Below, piece after piece: positions 17,788 through 25,909 of a DNA stretch of 64,000 nucleotides (positions within the stretch are counted from its first letter, which is position 1; each line of letters opens with the position of its first letter). A model generated the notes under the pieces. The model was not told where the DNA came from. It was given only the letters and a program-made list of their open reading frames with translations, and made no database searches. The stretch covers positions 2,852,001 through 2,916,000 of the forward strand of contig OZ244836.1 of assembly GCA_965220645.1 (NCBI GenBank), in the 5' to 3' direction. The translations under genes were made by a program, and so were the position numbers. The DNA comes from Aldehydirespirator sp965220645. Its GTDB lineage: Bacteria; Actinomycetota; Acidimicrobiia; Acidimicrobiales; Aldehydirespiratoraceae.

Positions 17788-18195
17788 CTATAAATCAGGA
17801 AAAAAGATGGCCACTTCCCGGCGAGCCGATTCGGTCGAGTCGCTGCCATGAACCAGATTCTCGGTCACCAGAGTACCAAAGTCTCCCCGGATGGTTCCGG
17901 CTGCGGCATTCATCGGATCGGTGGCACCCATCATCTGACGCACCACGCTCCATGTGTCACGCGGCCCTTCCACAACCGCGACGAGCACGGGGCCCCGGCC
18001 CATGAAGGCGACGAGATCGTCGTAGAAGCCCTTGCCCACGTGCTCGGCGTAGTGGCGGGCAAGCACGTCGGAGTCGAGGGTGCGGAGTTCGGCCGCTACA
18101 AGCCTTAAGCCCTTGTTCTCGAAGCGACCGATGATGTCGCCCACGAGGCCGCGCTCGACCGAGTCGGGCTTGCAGATGATCAGCGTGCGATCCAC
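17788..18195 (-). CDS. ndk: Nucleoside diphosphate kinase
   Basis: Transfers the gamma-phosphate from ATP to nucleoside diphosphates through a phosphohistidine. Family blocks are RTLIICKPDSVERGLVGDII, the phosphate-binding RxxMGATDPMNAAAGTIRGDF, and the catalytic histidine in ENLVHGSDS. I take the GTG at 18195 as start (135 residues, family length). It is preceded at seven bases by TAGCAT, whose TAG is the folC stop. An upstream in-frame GTG at 18216 would overlap folC. The last codons are unusually AT-rich. Confidence 0.95.
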   Translation of the reverse strand: MDRTLIICKPDSVERGLVGDIIGRFENKGLRLVAAELRTLDSDVLARHYAEHVGKGFYDDLVAFMGRGPVLVAVVEGPRDTWSVVRQMMGATDPMNAAAGTIRGDFGTLVTENLVHGSDSTESARREVAIFFPDL

Positions 18196-18202
18196 GGCCG
18201 GG

Positions 18203-18208
18203 ATGCTA
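18203..18208 (-). promoter_or_regulatory. Putative -10 element for leaderless ndk
   Basis: Minus-strand TAGCAT, seven bases before the ndk GTG at 18195. The first three bases are the folC stop codon. Confidence 0.4.
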
Positions 18209-19507
18209 CGGCTCACTCGGGTTGAGGACCACCTTGGCTGCGCCGACCACGGTGAAGGAGCCGGTCACGGTGACGACGTCGTCGGCGCCGGCGAGTTCGA
18301 GCGCGCGGTCGAGGGCCGCCTCCACATCTCCGGCCGCCTCGGCGGACGCGCCGATCGAGGCGGCCGCGGCGGCCACCTCCGCGGCCGGGATGCCGCGAGT
18401 CGTGGGAGCAGTGCAGCAAATGACCCTCTCGGCTTGGTCGGCTTCGAGGCCCTGAAGCACGCCGGCAACGTCGCGGCCCGACTGCATCCCGACCACGAGG
18501 AAGCGGCGTCCCGACGGCGCAAAGTCCTCGCTGAGCGTGACTGCGGCGGAGCGAGCGCCATCGGGGTTGTGAGCGCCGTCCAGCACGATCAGAGGCTCGC
18601 GGCCGACGATCTCGAAGCGTCCGGGAACCTTGACGTTGGCGAGGGCCGCGCCTATCACCTCATCGGACAGTTGCGCCTCGAAGAAGGCCTCAGCCGTAGC
18701 CACGGCCAGCGAGGCGTTGTCCAGTTGGTGTCGGCCGTGCAAAGACACGAGCATGTCGGTGTGGAGTCCGTAGGGAGTGCGAAGGTCGGCCAGCCAGCCA
18801 CCCACCGCCAAGCTCTCCCGGTCAGTTCCGAAGTCGCGGCCGCGCTCGAACATGGCGGCATGGGGCTCGGCCCGGAACACGTCGCGCGTGCCGGGATCCG
18901 TCTCTCCGCACACCACCGTCGAGGTGGGCTTGATGATGCCGGCCTTCTCGCCGGCCACGGCAAGGCGCCAGTTGCCGGCGCCGTCGGTGTGGTCCAGCCC
19001 GACGTTGGTGATCGTCGCGACCTGTGCGTCGACCACGTTGGTGGCGTCGAAGCGGCCCAGCATCCCTACCTCGACCACAGCCACGTCCACGCCCACATCG
19101 GCGAAGTGCTGCAAGGCAGCCGCAGTCACCGTCTCGAACCAAGTGGCCCGCATCTGCAAGTGGTCGGTGAAGCGAGCCACATCCCCTATCGCCGCTCCGA
19201 AGGCCTCGGAGTCGATGGGCTCGGAGTCCACTGAGATCCGCTCGGTAGGGGCCACGAGGTGAGGGCTCGTGTAGGCGCCGACGCGCAGCCCCATCTCCTG
19301 CAAGAGACGGGATGTGATGCGAACCGTCGATCCCTTGCCGTTGGTTCCCGTGACGTGGATCACCCGGTAGCACCGCTGCGGGTCGCCCATCTCGGCAGTG
19401 AGTCGTCGGGCTGACTCCAGGCTCAGGCCGGCAACGCGGCCCGCTCGTGGCCTGACCTCGTGATTGATCAGGGTCTCAAGGTGATCCAAGGCCGCGCCGT
19501 AGTCCAC
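18206..19507 (-). CDS. folC: Folylpolyglutamate/dihydrofolate synthase
   Basis: ATP-dependent Mur-ligase-like enzyme that adds glutamate to folates and possibly to dihydropteroate. The P-loop VTGTNGKGST and SPHLV mark the N-terminal domain. The C-terminal part (VLDGAHNPDGARSAA) holds the second conserved block. The start is the GTG at 19507, chosen because GAGGAAG lies seven bases upstream; the longer frame runs into clpX. That gives 433 residues. It follows clpX by 20 bases. Confidence 0.94.
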   Translation of the reverse strand: MDYGAALDHLETLINHEVRPRAGRVAGLSLESARRLTAEMGDPQRCYRVIHVTGTNGKGSTVRITSRLLQEMGLRVGAYTSPHLVAPTERISVDSEPIDSEAFGAAIGDVARFTDHLQMRATWFETVTAAALQHFADVGVDVAVVEVGMLGRFDATNVVDAQVATITNVGLDHTDGAGNWRLAVAGEKAGIIKPTSTVVCGETDPGTRDVFRAEPHAAMFERGRDFGTDRESLAVGGWLADLRTPYGLHTDMLVSLHGRHQLDNASLAVATAEAFFEAQLSDEVIGAALANVKVPGRFEIVGREPLIVLDGAHNPDGARSAAVTLSEDFAPSGRRFLVVGMQSGRDVAGVLQGLEADQAERVICCTAPTTRGIPAAEVAAAAASIGASAEAAGDVEAALDRALELAGADDVVTVTGSFTVVGAAKVVLNPSEP

Positions 19508-19527
19508 GGAGAGGCTTCCTCTGGGCG

Positions 19528-20796
19528 TCAGCTGGCCCGCCGGGAGCGGGTGTCGCCCTCGTCGGCGCGGGGCACAAGCGTGGGGTTCACGTTCCGGCAA
19601 ACGGCCTCGCGGTTGATGGCCACGGTGGAGATGTCCTCGCGGCCGGGGAGGTCGTACATGATGTCGAGCAGGACCTCCTCAAGCACAGCCCGCAGCCCCC
19701 GGGCCCCCGAGGCCCGCTTGATGGCCTCGTCGGCTATCGCCTCCAATGCGTCCTCTTCGAAAACCAGTTCGACGTTCTCGAACCGGAACATCTTCTGGTA
19801 CTGCTTGACGAGCGCGTTGCGAGGCTCCACCAGGATTCGCATCAAGGCGTCGCGCTCAAGACTGCCGACCGCTCCCATGACCGGCAGCCGACCAATGAAC
19901 TCGGGGATCAGCCCGTACTTGGTGAGATCCTCCGGGAGCACCTCAGCGAAGATGACTCCCAGATCCTTGTCCTCGGGCCGGCGGATGTCGGCACCGAACC
20001 CCACGCCCCGGGTGCCGGCGCGACGCTCCACGATCTTCTCGATGCCGGCGAACGCGCCCCCGCAGATGAACAGGACGTTGGTCGTGTCGATCTGGATGAA
20101 CTCCTGGTGGGGGTGCTTGCGCCCTCCCTGCGGGGGCACTGAGGCGGACGTGCCCTCCAAGATCTTCAGCAGAGCCTGCTGCACTCCCTCGCCCGAAACG
20201 TCACGCGTGATCGACGGGTTCTCGCTCTTGCGGGCGATCTTGTCGATCTCGTCTATGTAGATGATGCCCTTCTCGGCCTTCTTCACGTCGTAGTCGGCAG
20301 CCTGGATCAGCTTGAGCAGGATGTTCTCCACGTCCTCACCCACATAGCCGGCCTCCGTCAACGCGGTGGCGTCGGCGATGGCGAAGGGCACGTTGAGCAT
20401 CCTGGCGAGAGTCTGAGCCATCAGCGTCTTGCCGCAGCCGGTGGGGCCTATGAGGAGGATGTTCGACTTCTGCAGCTCGACCTCGGGATCCTGGCTCTCG
20501 CCGAGCTGCACCCGCTTGTAGTGGTTGTAGACGGCGACGGACAGGATGCGCTTGGCGCCGTCCTGCCCGACGATGTAGTCATCGAGGAAGGCGTAGATCT
20601 CACGAGGAGCGGGAAGCTCGCCGTCGGGGTCGTCGGACGGTCCGGCCAGCTCCTCGTCGATGATCTCGTTGCAGAGATCGATGCACTCGTCGCAGATGTA
20701 GACGCCCGGGCCGGCGATCAGCTTCTTGACCTGCTTCTGCGACTTGCCGCAGAACGAGCACTTGAGAAGCTCACCCCCTTCACCGAGCTTGGCCAC
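19528..20796 (-). CDS. clpX: ATP-dependent Clp protease ATPase subunit ClpX
   Basis: AAA+ unfoldase that feeds substrates to ClpP. The N-terminal zinc-binding domain has four cysteines (LKCSFCGKSQKQ and YICDECIDLC). Walker A is GPTGCGKT, Walker B IIYIDEIDKI, and a sensor/arginine region and C-terminal small domain follow. Length 422 is standard. The GTG start has GGGAG eight bases upstream. It lies 22 bases after clpP. Confidence 0.97.
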   Translation of the reverse strand: MAKLGEGGELLKCSFCGKSQKQVKKLIAGPGVYICDECIDLCNEIIDEELAGPSDDPDGELPAPREIYAFLDDYIVGQDGAKRILSVAVYNHYKRVQLGESQDPEVELQKSNILLIGPTGCGKTLMAQTLARMLNVPFAIADATALTEAGYVGEDVENILLKLIQAADYDVKKAEKGIIYIDEIDKIARKSENPSITRDVSGEGVQQALLKILEGTSASVPPQGGRKHPHQEFIQIDTTNVLFICGGAFAGIEKIVERRAGTRGVGFGADIRRPEDKDLGVIFAEVLPEDLTKYGLIPEFIGRLPVMGAVGSLERDALMRILVEPRNALVKQYQKMFRFENVELVFEEDALEAIADEAIKRASGARGLRAVLEEVLLDIMYDLPGREDISTVAINREAVCRNVNPTLVPRADEGDTRSRRAS

Positions 20797-20818
20797 GCAG
20801 TCGTCTCCCTCTCAAGTG

Positions 20819-21460
20819 TCAGCTGATCGCCCTGATGGCGCTGCTGTTGTCGACCACATTACGCGCTTCTATCACCTCGTCGATGATCCCATACTCCTGA
20901 GCCTGGTCGGCGGTCATCACGAAGTCACGGTCGGTGTCGGTGGCGATCCGCTCGATGGGCTGGCCGGTGTGCACCGACAGCACCTCCTCCAGGGACTTCT
21001 TGAGCCGTGCCACCTCGGAGGCGATCCGCTCGATGTCGCTGGCATCGCCGTGGGCCCCCGCGTAGGGCTGGTGGATGAGAATCCTGGCGTGTCGGAGGGC
21101 CAGACGCTTGCCCTTGGTTCCGGCCGCCAGCAGTACCGCAGCCGCCGATGCTGCCTGGCCGAAGCAGATGGTGGTGATGTCGGGCTTGATGTACTGCATC
21201 GTGTCGTAGATCGCGAAGAGCGAGTTGATGTCCCCGCCGGGGCTGTTGATGTAGAGGTTTATGTCCTTGTCGGGATCCTCCGACTCGAGGTGCAGGAGTT
21301 GCGCGCAGATCAGGTTGGCCACTACGTCGTCAATAGGCGTGCCCAGAAAGACGATGTTCTCCTTGAGGAGGCGGCTGTACAGGTCGAAGGCACGCTCGCC
21401 GCGGTTGGTCTGCTCGACCACGGTCGGCACCAGATAGTTGCGAGGGCTGATGATGCTCAT
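20819..21460 (-). CDS. clpP: ATP-dependent Clp protease proteolytic subunit
   Basis: Serine protease that forms tetradecameric chambers with ClpX. The catalytic serine lies in CFGQAASAAAVLLAAG and the histidine in ARILIHQPYAG; an aspartate follows in the DRDFVMTADQA region. The serine motif has Ala where Met is common. Length 213 is normal. Only one clpP is present here, although most actinobacteria have at least two, so a paralogue probably lies elsewhere. The ATG overlaps the tig stop by four bases. Confidence 0.96.
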   Translation of the reverse strand: MSIISPRNYLVPTVVEQTNRGERAFDLYSRLLKENIVFLGTPIDDVVANLICAQLLHLESEDPDKDINLYINSPGGDINSLFAIYDTMQYIKPDITTICFGQAASAAAVLLAAGTKGKRLALRHARILIHQPYAGAHGDASDIERIASEVARLKKSLEEVLSVHTGQPIERIATDTDRDFVMTADQAQEYGIIDEVIEARNVVDNSSAIRAIS

Positions 21461-22881
21461 GATTCGTCCTGTGCTTGATCGGTGGCTACATCCTGATCGA
21501 TGTCTACATCCTGAGGGTTCTCAGCGCCGTCGCCAACGTCGGTGGGAAGTCTCAGCAGTTCCGGATCAACGACTTCCCCGTCGGGATCGACGAGCTCGAC
21601 CCGCTCGGTGATCCACTCCAGGGCGGCCTGCTTGGAGATCTGGGACCGCACGTCTGACAGCCGCCCCGACGACGCCAGAGCCTCGCGTAGCCGTTCCGCC
21701 TCGGCAGCCGCATCGACGTCGGCACCGTTGCTGGCCGCGAGCACGGCGCGCTGCAACTCCGCATCCACCGCATCGGTGTCGGCGTCTAGTCCCTCCGCCG
21801 CGGCCACTGCTCGCAATGCGAGATCCAGTTTGACACTGCGGTCGGCGCTGAGCCGAAGACCAGCCTCGAACTCCTCTTGGGACTGCCCGATGCCCGCCAG
21901 GTAGTCGGCGAGCTCGAATCCCCGCCGGGAAAGGTCGCCGGCCAGGTTCTCGCGTAGGGCCTCCATCTCCGACATGATCATCGCCTCGGGAGCCTCCTCT
22001 GTCACCAGACCGGCGATGGCGTCGGCGATGGCCTCCCGGCGCACCGACTCGGCGTACATCACCCTGGTCCGGGCCTGCCCGTCCTCCAGGGCGGCTCGGA
22101 ATTCCCCGGCGGTCTCGAACTCGGTGTTGGCCGCCACGAACTCATCGTCGAGATCGGGCAGAACGGATTCCTGGACCTCCTTGACCAGCACCCGGAAGCC
22201 AAGCTTCCGGTCCTCGTCAGGATCGGGATGGGAGGCCGCGAACTCCAGGATGTCTCCGGCGGTGGCACCGCGAAGATTGTCGTCGATCTCGGGCACGACG
22301 GCGCCGGTGCCGAGCAGGTAGTCGTAGTCGGAGGTAGTGAGGCCGTCGATGGTGTCGCCTCCCAGGGTGCCGGTGATGTCGATCCTGAGATGGTCGCCGT
22401 CGACCGCGGCCCGGCTAACCGGCGAGAGCTCTGCGAACTGCTGGAGGAACCGGTCGATCTCGGCCAGGATCTCTGCCTGGTCGACGGCGGGATTGGGGAC
22501 CTGCACGCTCAGGTCGCCGTAGCCCGACACCAGGATTGCCGGCCGCACATCGACCACGGCGTCGAAGCAGACGAGCCCGGACTCCGAGCCCTCGGTTATC
22601 TCGATTTGGGGCGCGTCGATGACGTCGACATCGTGCTCGACCACGGCACGCGCGTAGTAGTCGGGCAGGGACGCCCGCAGCGCTTCCGCCCGGCCCGCCA
22701 GCGGGCCCAACTGCGCCTCCAGCAGGCGGCGGGGGGCCCGTCCCGGACGAAATCCCGGAATCCGCACCTCGCGGGCGATGCGCTTGAAGGCTGCCTCGAC
22801 CTCTGTCTCGAACTCTGCCTCCTCCAACTCGACGGTCAGCTTGACCCGGTTGTCGGTGAGCGTCTCGACGCTGCTGCGCAC
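21457..22881 (-). CDS. tig: Trigger factor
   Basis: Ribosome-bound chaperone for nascent chains. The N-terminal ribosome-binding domain includes VRIPGFRPGRAPRRLLEAQLG (canonical GFRxGxxP). A PPIase-like domain lies at about 165-240 and a helical C-terminal chaperone domain with an acidic tail follows. The start is the GTG at 22881, giving the family's VRSSVETLTDNRVKLTVELEE and 474 residues. TACACT lies seven bases upstream and there is no Shine-Dalgarno sequence. First gene of tig-clpP-clpX-folC. Confidence 0.94.
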   Translation of the reverse strand: MRSSVETLTDNRVKLTVELEEAEFETEVEAAFKRIAREVRIPGFRPGRAPRRLLEAQLGPLAGRAEALRASLPDYYARAVVEHDVDVIDAPQIEITEGSESGLVCFDAVVDVRPAILVSGYGDLSVQVPNPAVDQAEILAEIDRFLQQFAELSPVSRAAVDGDHLRIDITGTLGGDTIDGLTTSDYDYLLGTGAVVPEIDDNLRGATAGDILEFAASHPDPDEDRKLGFRVLVKEVQESVLPDLDDEFVAANTEFETAGEFRAALEDGQARTRVMYAESVRREAIADAIAGLVTEEAPEAMIMSEMEALRENLAGDLSRRGFELADYLAGIGQSQEEFEAGLRLSADRSVKLDLALRAVAAAEGLDADTDAVDAELQRAVLAASNGADVDAAAEAERLREALASSGRLSDVRSQISKQAALEWITERVELVDPDGEVVDPELLRLPTDVGDGAENPQDVDIDQDVATDQAQDES

Positions 22882-22888
22882 GGCAGCG

Positions 22889-22894
22889 AGTGTA
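22889..22894 (-). promoter_or_regulatory. Putative -10 element for leaderless tig
   Basis: Minus-strand TACACT, seven bases before the tig GTG at 22881. It is the likely promoter of the tig-clpP-clpX run. Confidence 0.4.
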
Positions 22895-23026
22895 CCGGTG
22901 CGGTTCCGCGGCACTACGGGAAGTTCAGCCCGTGCGGCCGGCTGGGAGCCGGGGGGCGGCAGGAAGCGAGGCGCTTCGACGCGCGGCGGTGTCACCCACT
23001 GGCGCGGCCTCTACCGTGAGGGGCCC

Positions 23027-23098
23027 GCGGGCGTAGTTCAACGGCTAGAACCTCAGCCTTCCAAGCTGATGATGCCGGTTCGATTCCGGTCGCCCGCT
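23027..23098 (+). tRNA. tRNA-Gly (anticodon TCC)
   Basis: Cloverleaf read directly: acceptor GCGGGCG paired with CGCCCGC, D-arm GTTC/GAAC, anticodon stem TCAGC/GCTGA with loop CTTCCAA (anticodon TCC, decoding GGA/GGG), and T-arm with TTCGATT. The discriminator base is T and CCA is not encoded. TACCGT at 23012-23017 could be its -10 element. Confidence 0.95.
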
Positions 23099-23136
23099 CG
23101 TAATCATGCGAACCATCACGAACACCAGGACACGAC

Positions 23137-23589
23137 ATGGCTGAGTCGCTGCTCGAGCGCTCGACGCGCTACATCGACGGGTCCGTCTATGAGGGTCCGC
23201 GCACGATCAACCCCATCGACGGCTCGTTCCACGAGATCGCCGACGGCCTTGCCATGGTGTGCGGGTTCTCGCACATCTGGACGCTCGACACCGGCGACGG
23301 CCTCGTCGTTTGTGACACCTCGCTTCCGGGATACGCCTCGGTCGCGGTCGAGCACTTGCGTCGTTGGCGGCCCACTCCGGTCGGCACGATCATCTACACG
23401 CACGGCCATGTGGACCATGTGAGCGGCGCCGGCACGTTTCTCGAAGACGCCGAAGGACGGGGCCGCCCGGCGCCGGAGGTTTACCGGACCCGGCGCGAGA
23501 GCGAGCTCTCGCTCATGGCCCGGGGCCTGTACCGGGACGCGTCGCGCACCTCCGAAGCCCTCTCCGGGCGCGGCCAGGAGCCGGACTGA
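23137..23589 (+). CDS. Truncated metallo-beta-lactamase-fold hydrolase
   Basis: N-terminal part of an alkylsulfatase-like MBL-fold protein. It has the zinc motif THGHVDHV at about residues 89-96, after a typical beta-rich entry (WTLDTGDGLVVCDTSLPGYA). The frame stops at residue 150, before the later metal-binding His, Asp and His of the fold. The last 35 or so residues (after GRPAPEVYRTRRESE) look unrelated to the family. It is probably a remnant that cannot bind two metals. Its TGA shares one base with the ATG of the methyltransferase, so it may still serve as a coupling leader. Confidence 0.6.
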   Translation: MAESLLERSTRYIDGSVYEGPRTINPIDGSFHEIADGLAMVCGFSHIWTLDTGDGLVVCDTSLPGYASVAVEHLRRWRPTPVGTIIYTHGHVDHVSGAGTFLEDAEGRGRPAPEVYRTRRESELSLMARGLYRDASRTSEALSGRGQEPD

Positions 23590-24665
23590 TGGCGGTGCGG
23601 ACCGAGTTCGATCCCGACCGGCTGCCCCTGACGATCCTGGAGCTGTTCAGGATCAAGCAGGGCGAGATGGTCTCAGCCCTGATGCACTTGGGAACCCGTC
23701 TGGGCCTTTGGGAGGCCCTCCGGGACTCGGAACCGTGCACGAGCGCCCGACTGGCCGAGGCGACCGGGCTCCAGGAACGATGGGTGCGAGAGTGGCTGCA
23801 TGGTCTGGCTGCCACCGAGCTCGTGCAACACGACGATGGCCGATTCGCACTCACGCCCGAGGCCCGGGTGGCGCTGACCGACAGCGAACACTGGTCCTTC
23901 ATGCCCGGGGTGTTCGGGCCTCCGATGACGCACGACGAGATCGAGCGCACTGCGGAGGCCTTCCGAACCGGAGTGGGAATGACTTGGGCCGAGCACGGCG
24001 ACCATGCCTGCCACATGCAGTGCGCCATGTCAGCGGCGCGCCAACAGACCTTTCTCGTGCCAGTGGTTCTTGCCTCCTTCGACGGAGCGATCGACCGGCT
24101 GCGCGCCGGCGGCGCTCGCATCGTGGATGTGGGCTGCGGGGCCGGTGTCGCGGCCAGGCAGCTGGCATCGAACTTCCCCGAGGCGTCCGTGGTGGGCGTC
24201 GACCCTTCCGAAAGGGCGATCACCGCGGCCCGAGCCGGGGCGCAGGCGGCCGGCCTTGACAACCTGACCTTTGAGAACGGGACGTTCGACGATCTGGACC
24301 GCTTCGGACCTGCGGACCTGCTCGTGACCCTTGACGTGCTGCACGACCTGCCACGCCCGCAGGACGCGGTGGCTGCCGCCATGCGCAACCTCGCCGCCGG
24401 CGGCTGGTGGCTGGTGGCCGACATCAAGGGGCGCGGCGACTTGGAGTCCAACCGCAAGATCCCGGTGCTGCCCTACATGTACGCGATGTCCGTCTTCTAC
24501 TGCATGTCCTCTGCCCTGTCAGAACCGGGCGGCGAGGGCCTGGGGACGCTGGGGCTCTACCCGGCCCGACTGGAGGAGATGGTCAGGGGCGCAGGATTCA
24601 CCCGCTTCACCCGACATGACGTCGAACTGGACCCGACCAACTGGTACTACGAGATCCGGCTCTGA
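23589..24665 (+). CDS. Class I SAM-dependent methyltransferase
   Basis: Residues 15-110 form a winged-helix-like dimerisation region (LGTRLGLWEALRDSEPCTSARLAEATGLQERWVREWL). The Rossmann methyltransferase domain follows, with motif I VDVGCGAGVAARQLA at about 178-192, the acidic residue of VVGVDPSERAI, and LVTLDVLHDLPRPQDAV. This layout resembles the mycobacterial Rv2258c group; the substrate is unknown. Length 358. The start overlaps the stop of the truncated MBL gene by one base. Confidence 0.75.
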   Translation: MAVRTEFDPDRLPLTILELFRIKQGEMVSALMHLGTRLGLWEALRDSEPCTSARLAEATGLQERWVREWLHGLAATELVQHDDGRFALTPEARVALTDSEHWSFMPGVFGPPMTHDEIERTAEAFRTGVGMTWAEHGDHACHMQCAMSAARQQTFLVPVVLASFDGAIDRLRAGGARIVDVGCGAGVAARQLASNFPEASVVGVDPSERAITAARAGAQAAGLDNLTFENGTFDDLDRFGPADLLVTLDVLHDLPRPQDAVAAAMRNLAAGGWWLVADIKGRGDLESNRKIPVLPYMYAMSVFYCMSSALSEPGGEGLGTLGLYPARLEEMVRGAGFTRFTRHDVELDPTNWYYEIRL

Positions 24666-24695
24666 CGCTTTCCGGTACCAGGTACTGGATCAGCT

Positions 24696-24965
24696 CTATT
24701 CGTCGCCGGAATCGGTCTGCGAGGCCCGAGGCGCCACCTCGGGATAGAGGTGGGAGATCGTGCCCGGCTCGATCCGGCACGCCTCGATGTACGCGTCAAC
24801 ATCGGTGCCCTTCACACGGATGACCCGGCCCATCCGGTAGGCCGCTATGTACCCCTCATCAATGAAGCGATACAGCGTTCGCGTCGTGATGCCGAGGCGC
24901 TTGGCCGCCGCGGTCGTGCCAAGCCACTCAATCTGAGTCTGCTCGGGTTGTTCTTCATCGATCAT
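24696..24965 (-). CDS. Excisionase-like (BldC/MerR-type) helix-turn-helix protein
   Basis: 89-residue DNA-binding protein. The core WLGTTAAAKRLGITTRTLYRFIDEGYIAAYRMGRVIRVKGTDVDAYIE is a winged helix-turn-helix of the excisionase/BldC type, and the C-terminal 25 residues look disordered and acidic. I prefer the ATG at 24965 to one 13 codons upstream because the family core begins soon after it and AAAGG lies about 11 bases before. It is divergent from the P-loop gene, so it may regulate that gene. No phage context is present, so excision is not implied. Confidence 0.75.
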   Translation of the reverse strand: MIDEEQPEQTQIEWLGTTAAAKRLGITTRTLYRFIDEGYIAAYRMGRVIRVKGTDVDAYIEACRIEPGTISHLYPEVAPRASQTDSGDE

Positions 24966-25062
24966 GGCTATAGTTGCCTTTCGATACTTCTTGTGATGAT
25001 CCATGGAAATCGAAGCTCATCGCATGGACGGCATGCCCTACGAAGAGATCGAAGGAGAGTCT

Positions 25063-25899
25063 ATGGCAATGACCGCAGTAGAAGGTGGATACATACCCAT
25101 CCCGTTGGGACGGATCGACCGCGAGAAGGCCGTCACCGCCAACGGCGGCCCGCAGTCTGAAACTGCGGTGTCGCGGCCCGATGCTTGGCGTGGCTTCCTG
25201 GTGGGCGTTGTCGGTGCCCGCGGAACAGGATCGTCACTGCTGGCCATGTGTCTGGCCGCAGACTTGGCCAGCGATGCCTCCAACCGGGGATTGGTGCTGC
25301 TCGCCGACCTCGCCGCATACGACCTGCTGATCGGCCTGCTCAGCCGCGAGGACGCCGCCGGCAGCCAGGACGGTCCCCATGAGGCCGTGCTCGAGGCCCT
25401 CCTGGGCGCCTACCGCTTCGTTGTGGCCGACGTCGAAGCGGACGCACAACGAGTTCTGGGCACGGAGTCGGCCGGCGCCACAGACGACACCGGGCTGGCA
25501 TGGGCAACCCTGCGTCGATCGGATCTGATCGTTGTGGTGGGCACCGGAGACGCAAGGGGCGTTCGCTCGCTCGTGCATACCATCGAGGCGCTGACCGGGT
25601 TGGCCGGCGCTGATCGGATTCTTCCGGTGGTCAACCGTCTCCCCCGCAGCTTCAAGCGCAGGTCCGCCGCAGCGGCGGAGATAGGCCGTCTGCTGGCGAG
25701 CAGTGCCCCCTTCGAAGCCGGTGATCCGGTGCTCATCGCGGAGCGAAGCTCCATCGGGCGTGCCAGGCACAACGGCCTGCCCCAGCTCTCGTCGCTGGTC
25801 CGCCCTCTCGCGGCGGAGGTCCGAATGCGATTGGCCAGCGCCTCCCGCGCCGGGGACCTGGCCGCACAACCGGCCCCCTTCGCGCTTGTCAACGACTAG
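25063..25899 (+). CDS. Degenerate MinD/CpaE-like P-loop protein
   Basis: 278-residue protein with the outline of a ParA/MinD/CpaE ATPase: a P-loop-like GARGTGSSLLAMCLAADLA, a following strand LVLLADLAAYD, a Walker B-like FVVADVEADA, then LIVVVGTGDARGVRSLV and ILPVVNRLP. The invariant Walker A lysine is replaced by serine (GTGSS), so ATP hydrolysis is doubtful. Start ATG 25063 is set by GGAG five bases upstream. I cannot name a function; an association with pili, polarity or cell-cycle positioning is a guess from the family. It ends 10 bases before ispH. Confidence 0.6.
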   Translation: MAMTAVEGGYIPIPLGRIDREKAVTANGGPQSETAVSRPDAWRGFLVGVVGARGTGSSLLAMCLAADLASDASNRGLVLLADLAAYDLLIGLLSREDAAGSQDGPHEAVLEALLGAYRFVVADVEADAQRVLGTESAGATDDTGLAWATLRRSDLIVVVGTGDARGVRSLVHTIEALTGLAGADRILPVVNRLPRSFKRRSAAAAEIGRLLASSAPFEAGDPVLIAERSSIGRARHNGLPQLSSLVRPLAAEVRMRLASASRAGDLAAQPAPFALVND

Positions 25900-25902
25900 C
25901 CT
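25897..25902 (+). promoter_or_regulatory. Putative -10 element for leaderless ispH
   Basis: TAGCCT, seven bases before the ispH GTG at 25910. The TAG is the stop codon of the P-loop gene. The GAGAGG touching the GTG is too close to act as a Shine-Dalgarno sequence. Confidence 0.4.
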
Positions 25903-25909
25903 TGAGAGG

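Noticed and set aside
24696..24965. Excisionase of a prophage together with the xerD recombinase
   Set aside because: The helix-turn-helix gene and xerD are 11 kb apart, both in core-gene context, with no phage genes or attachment-site repeats.
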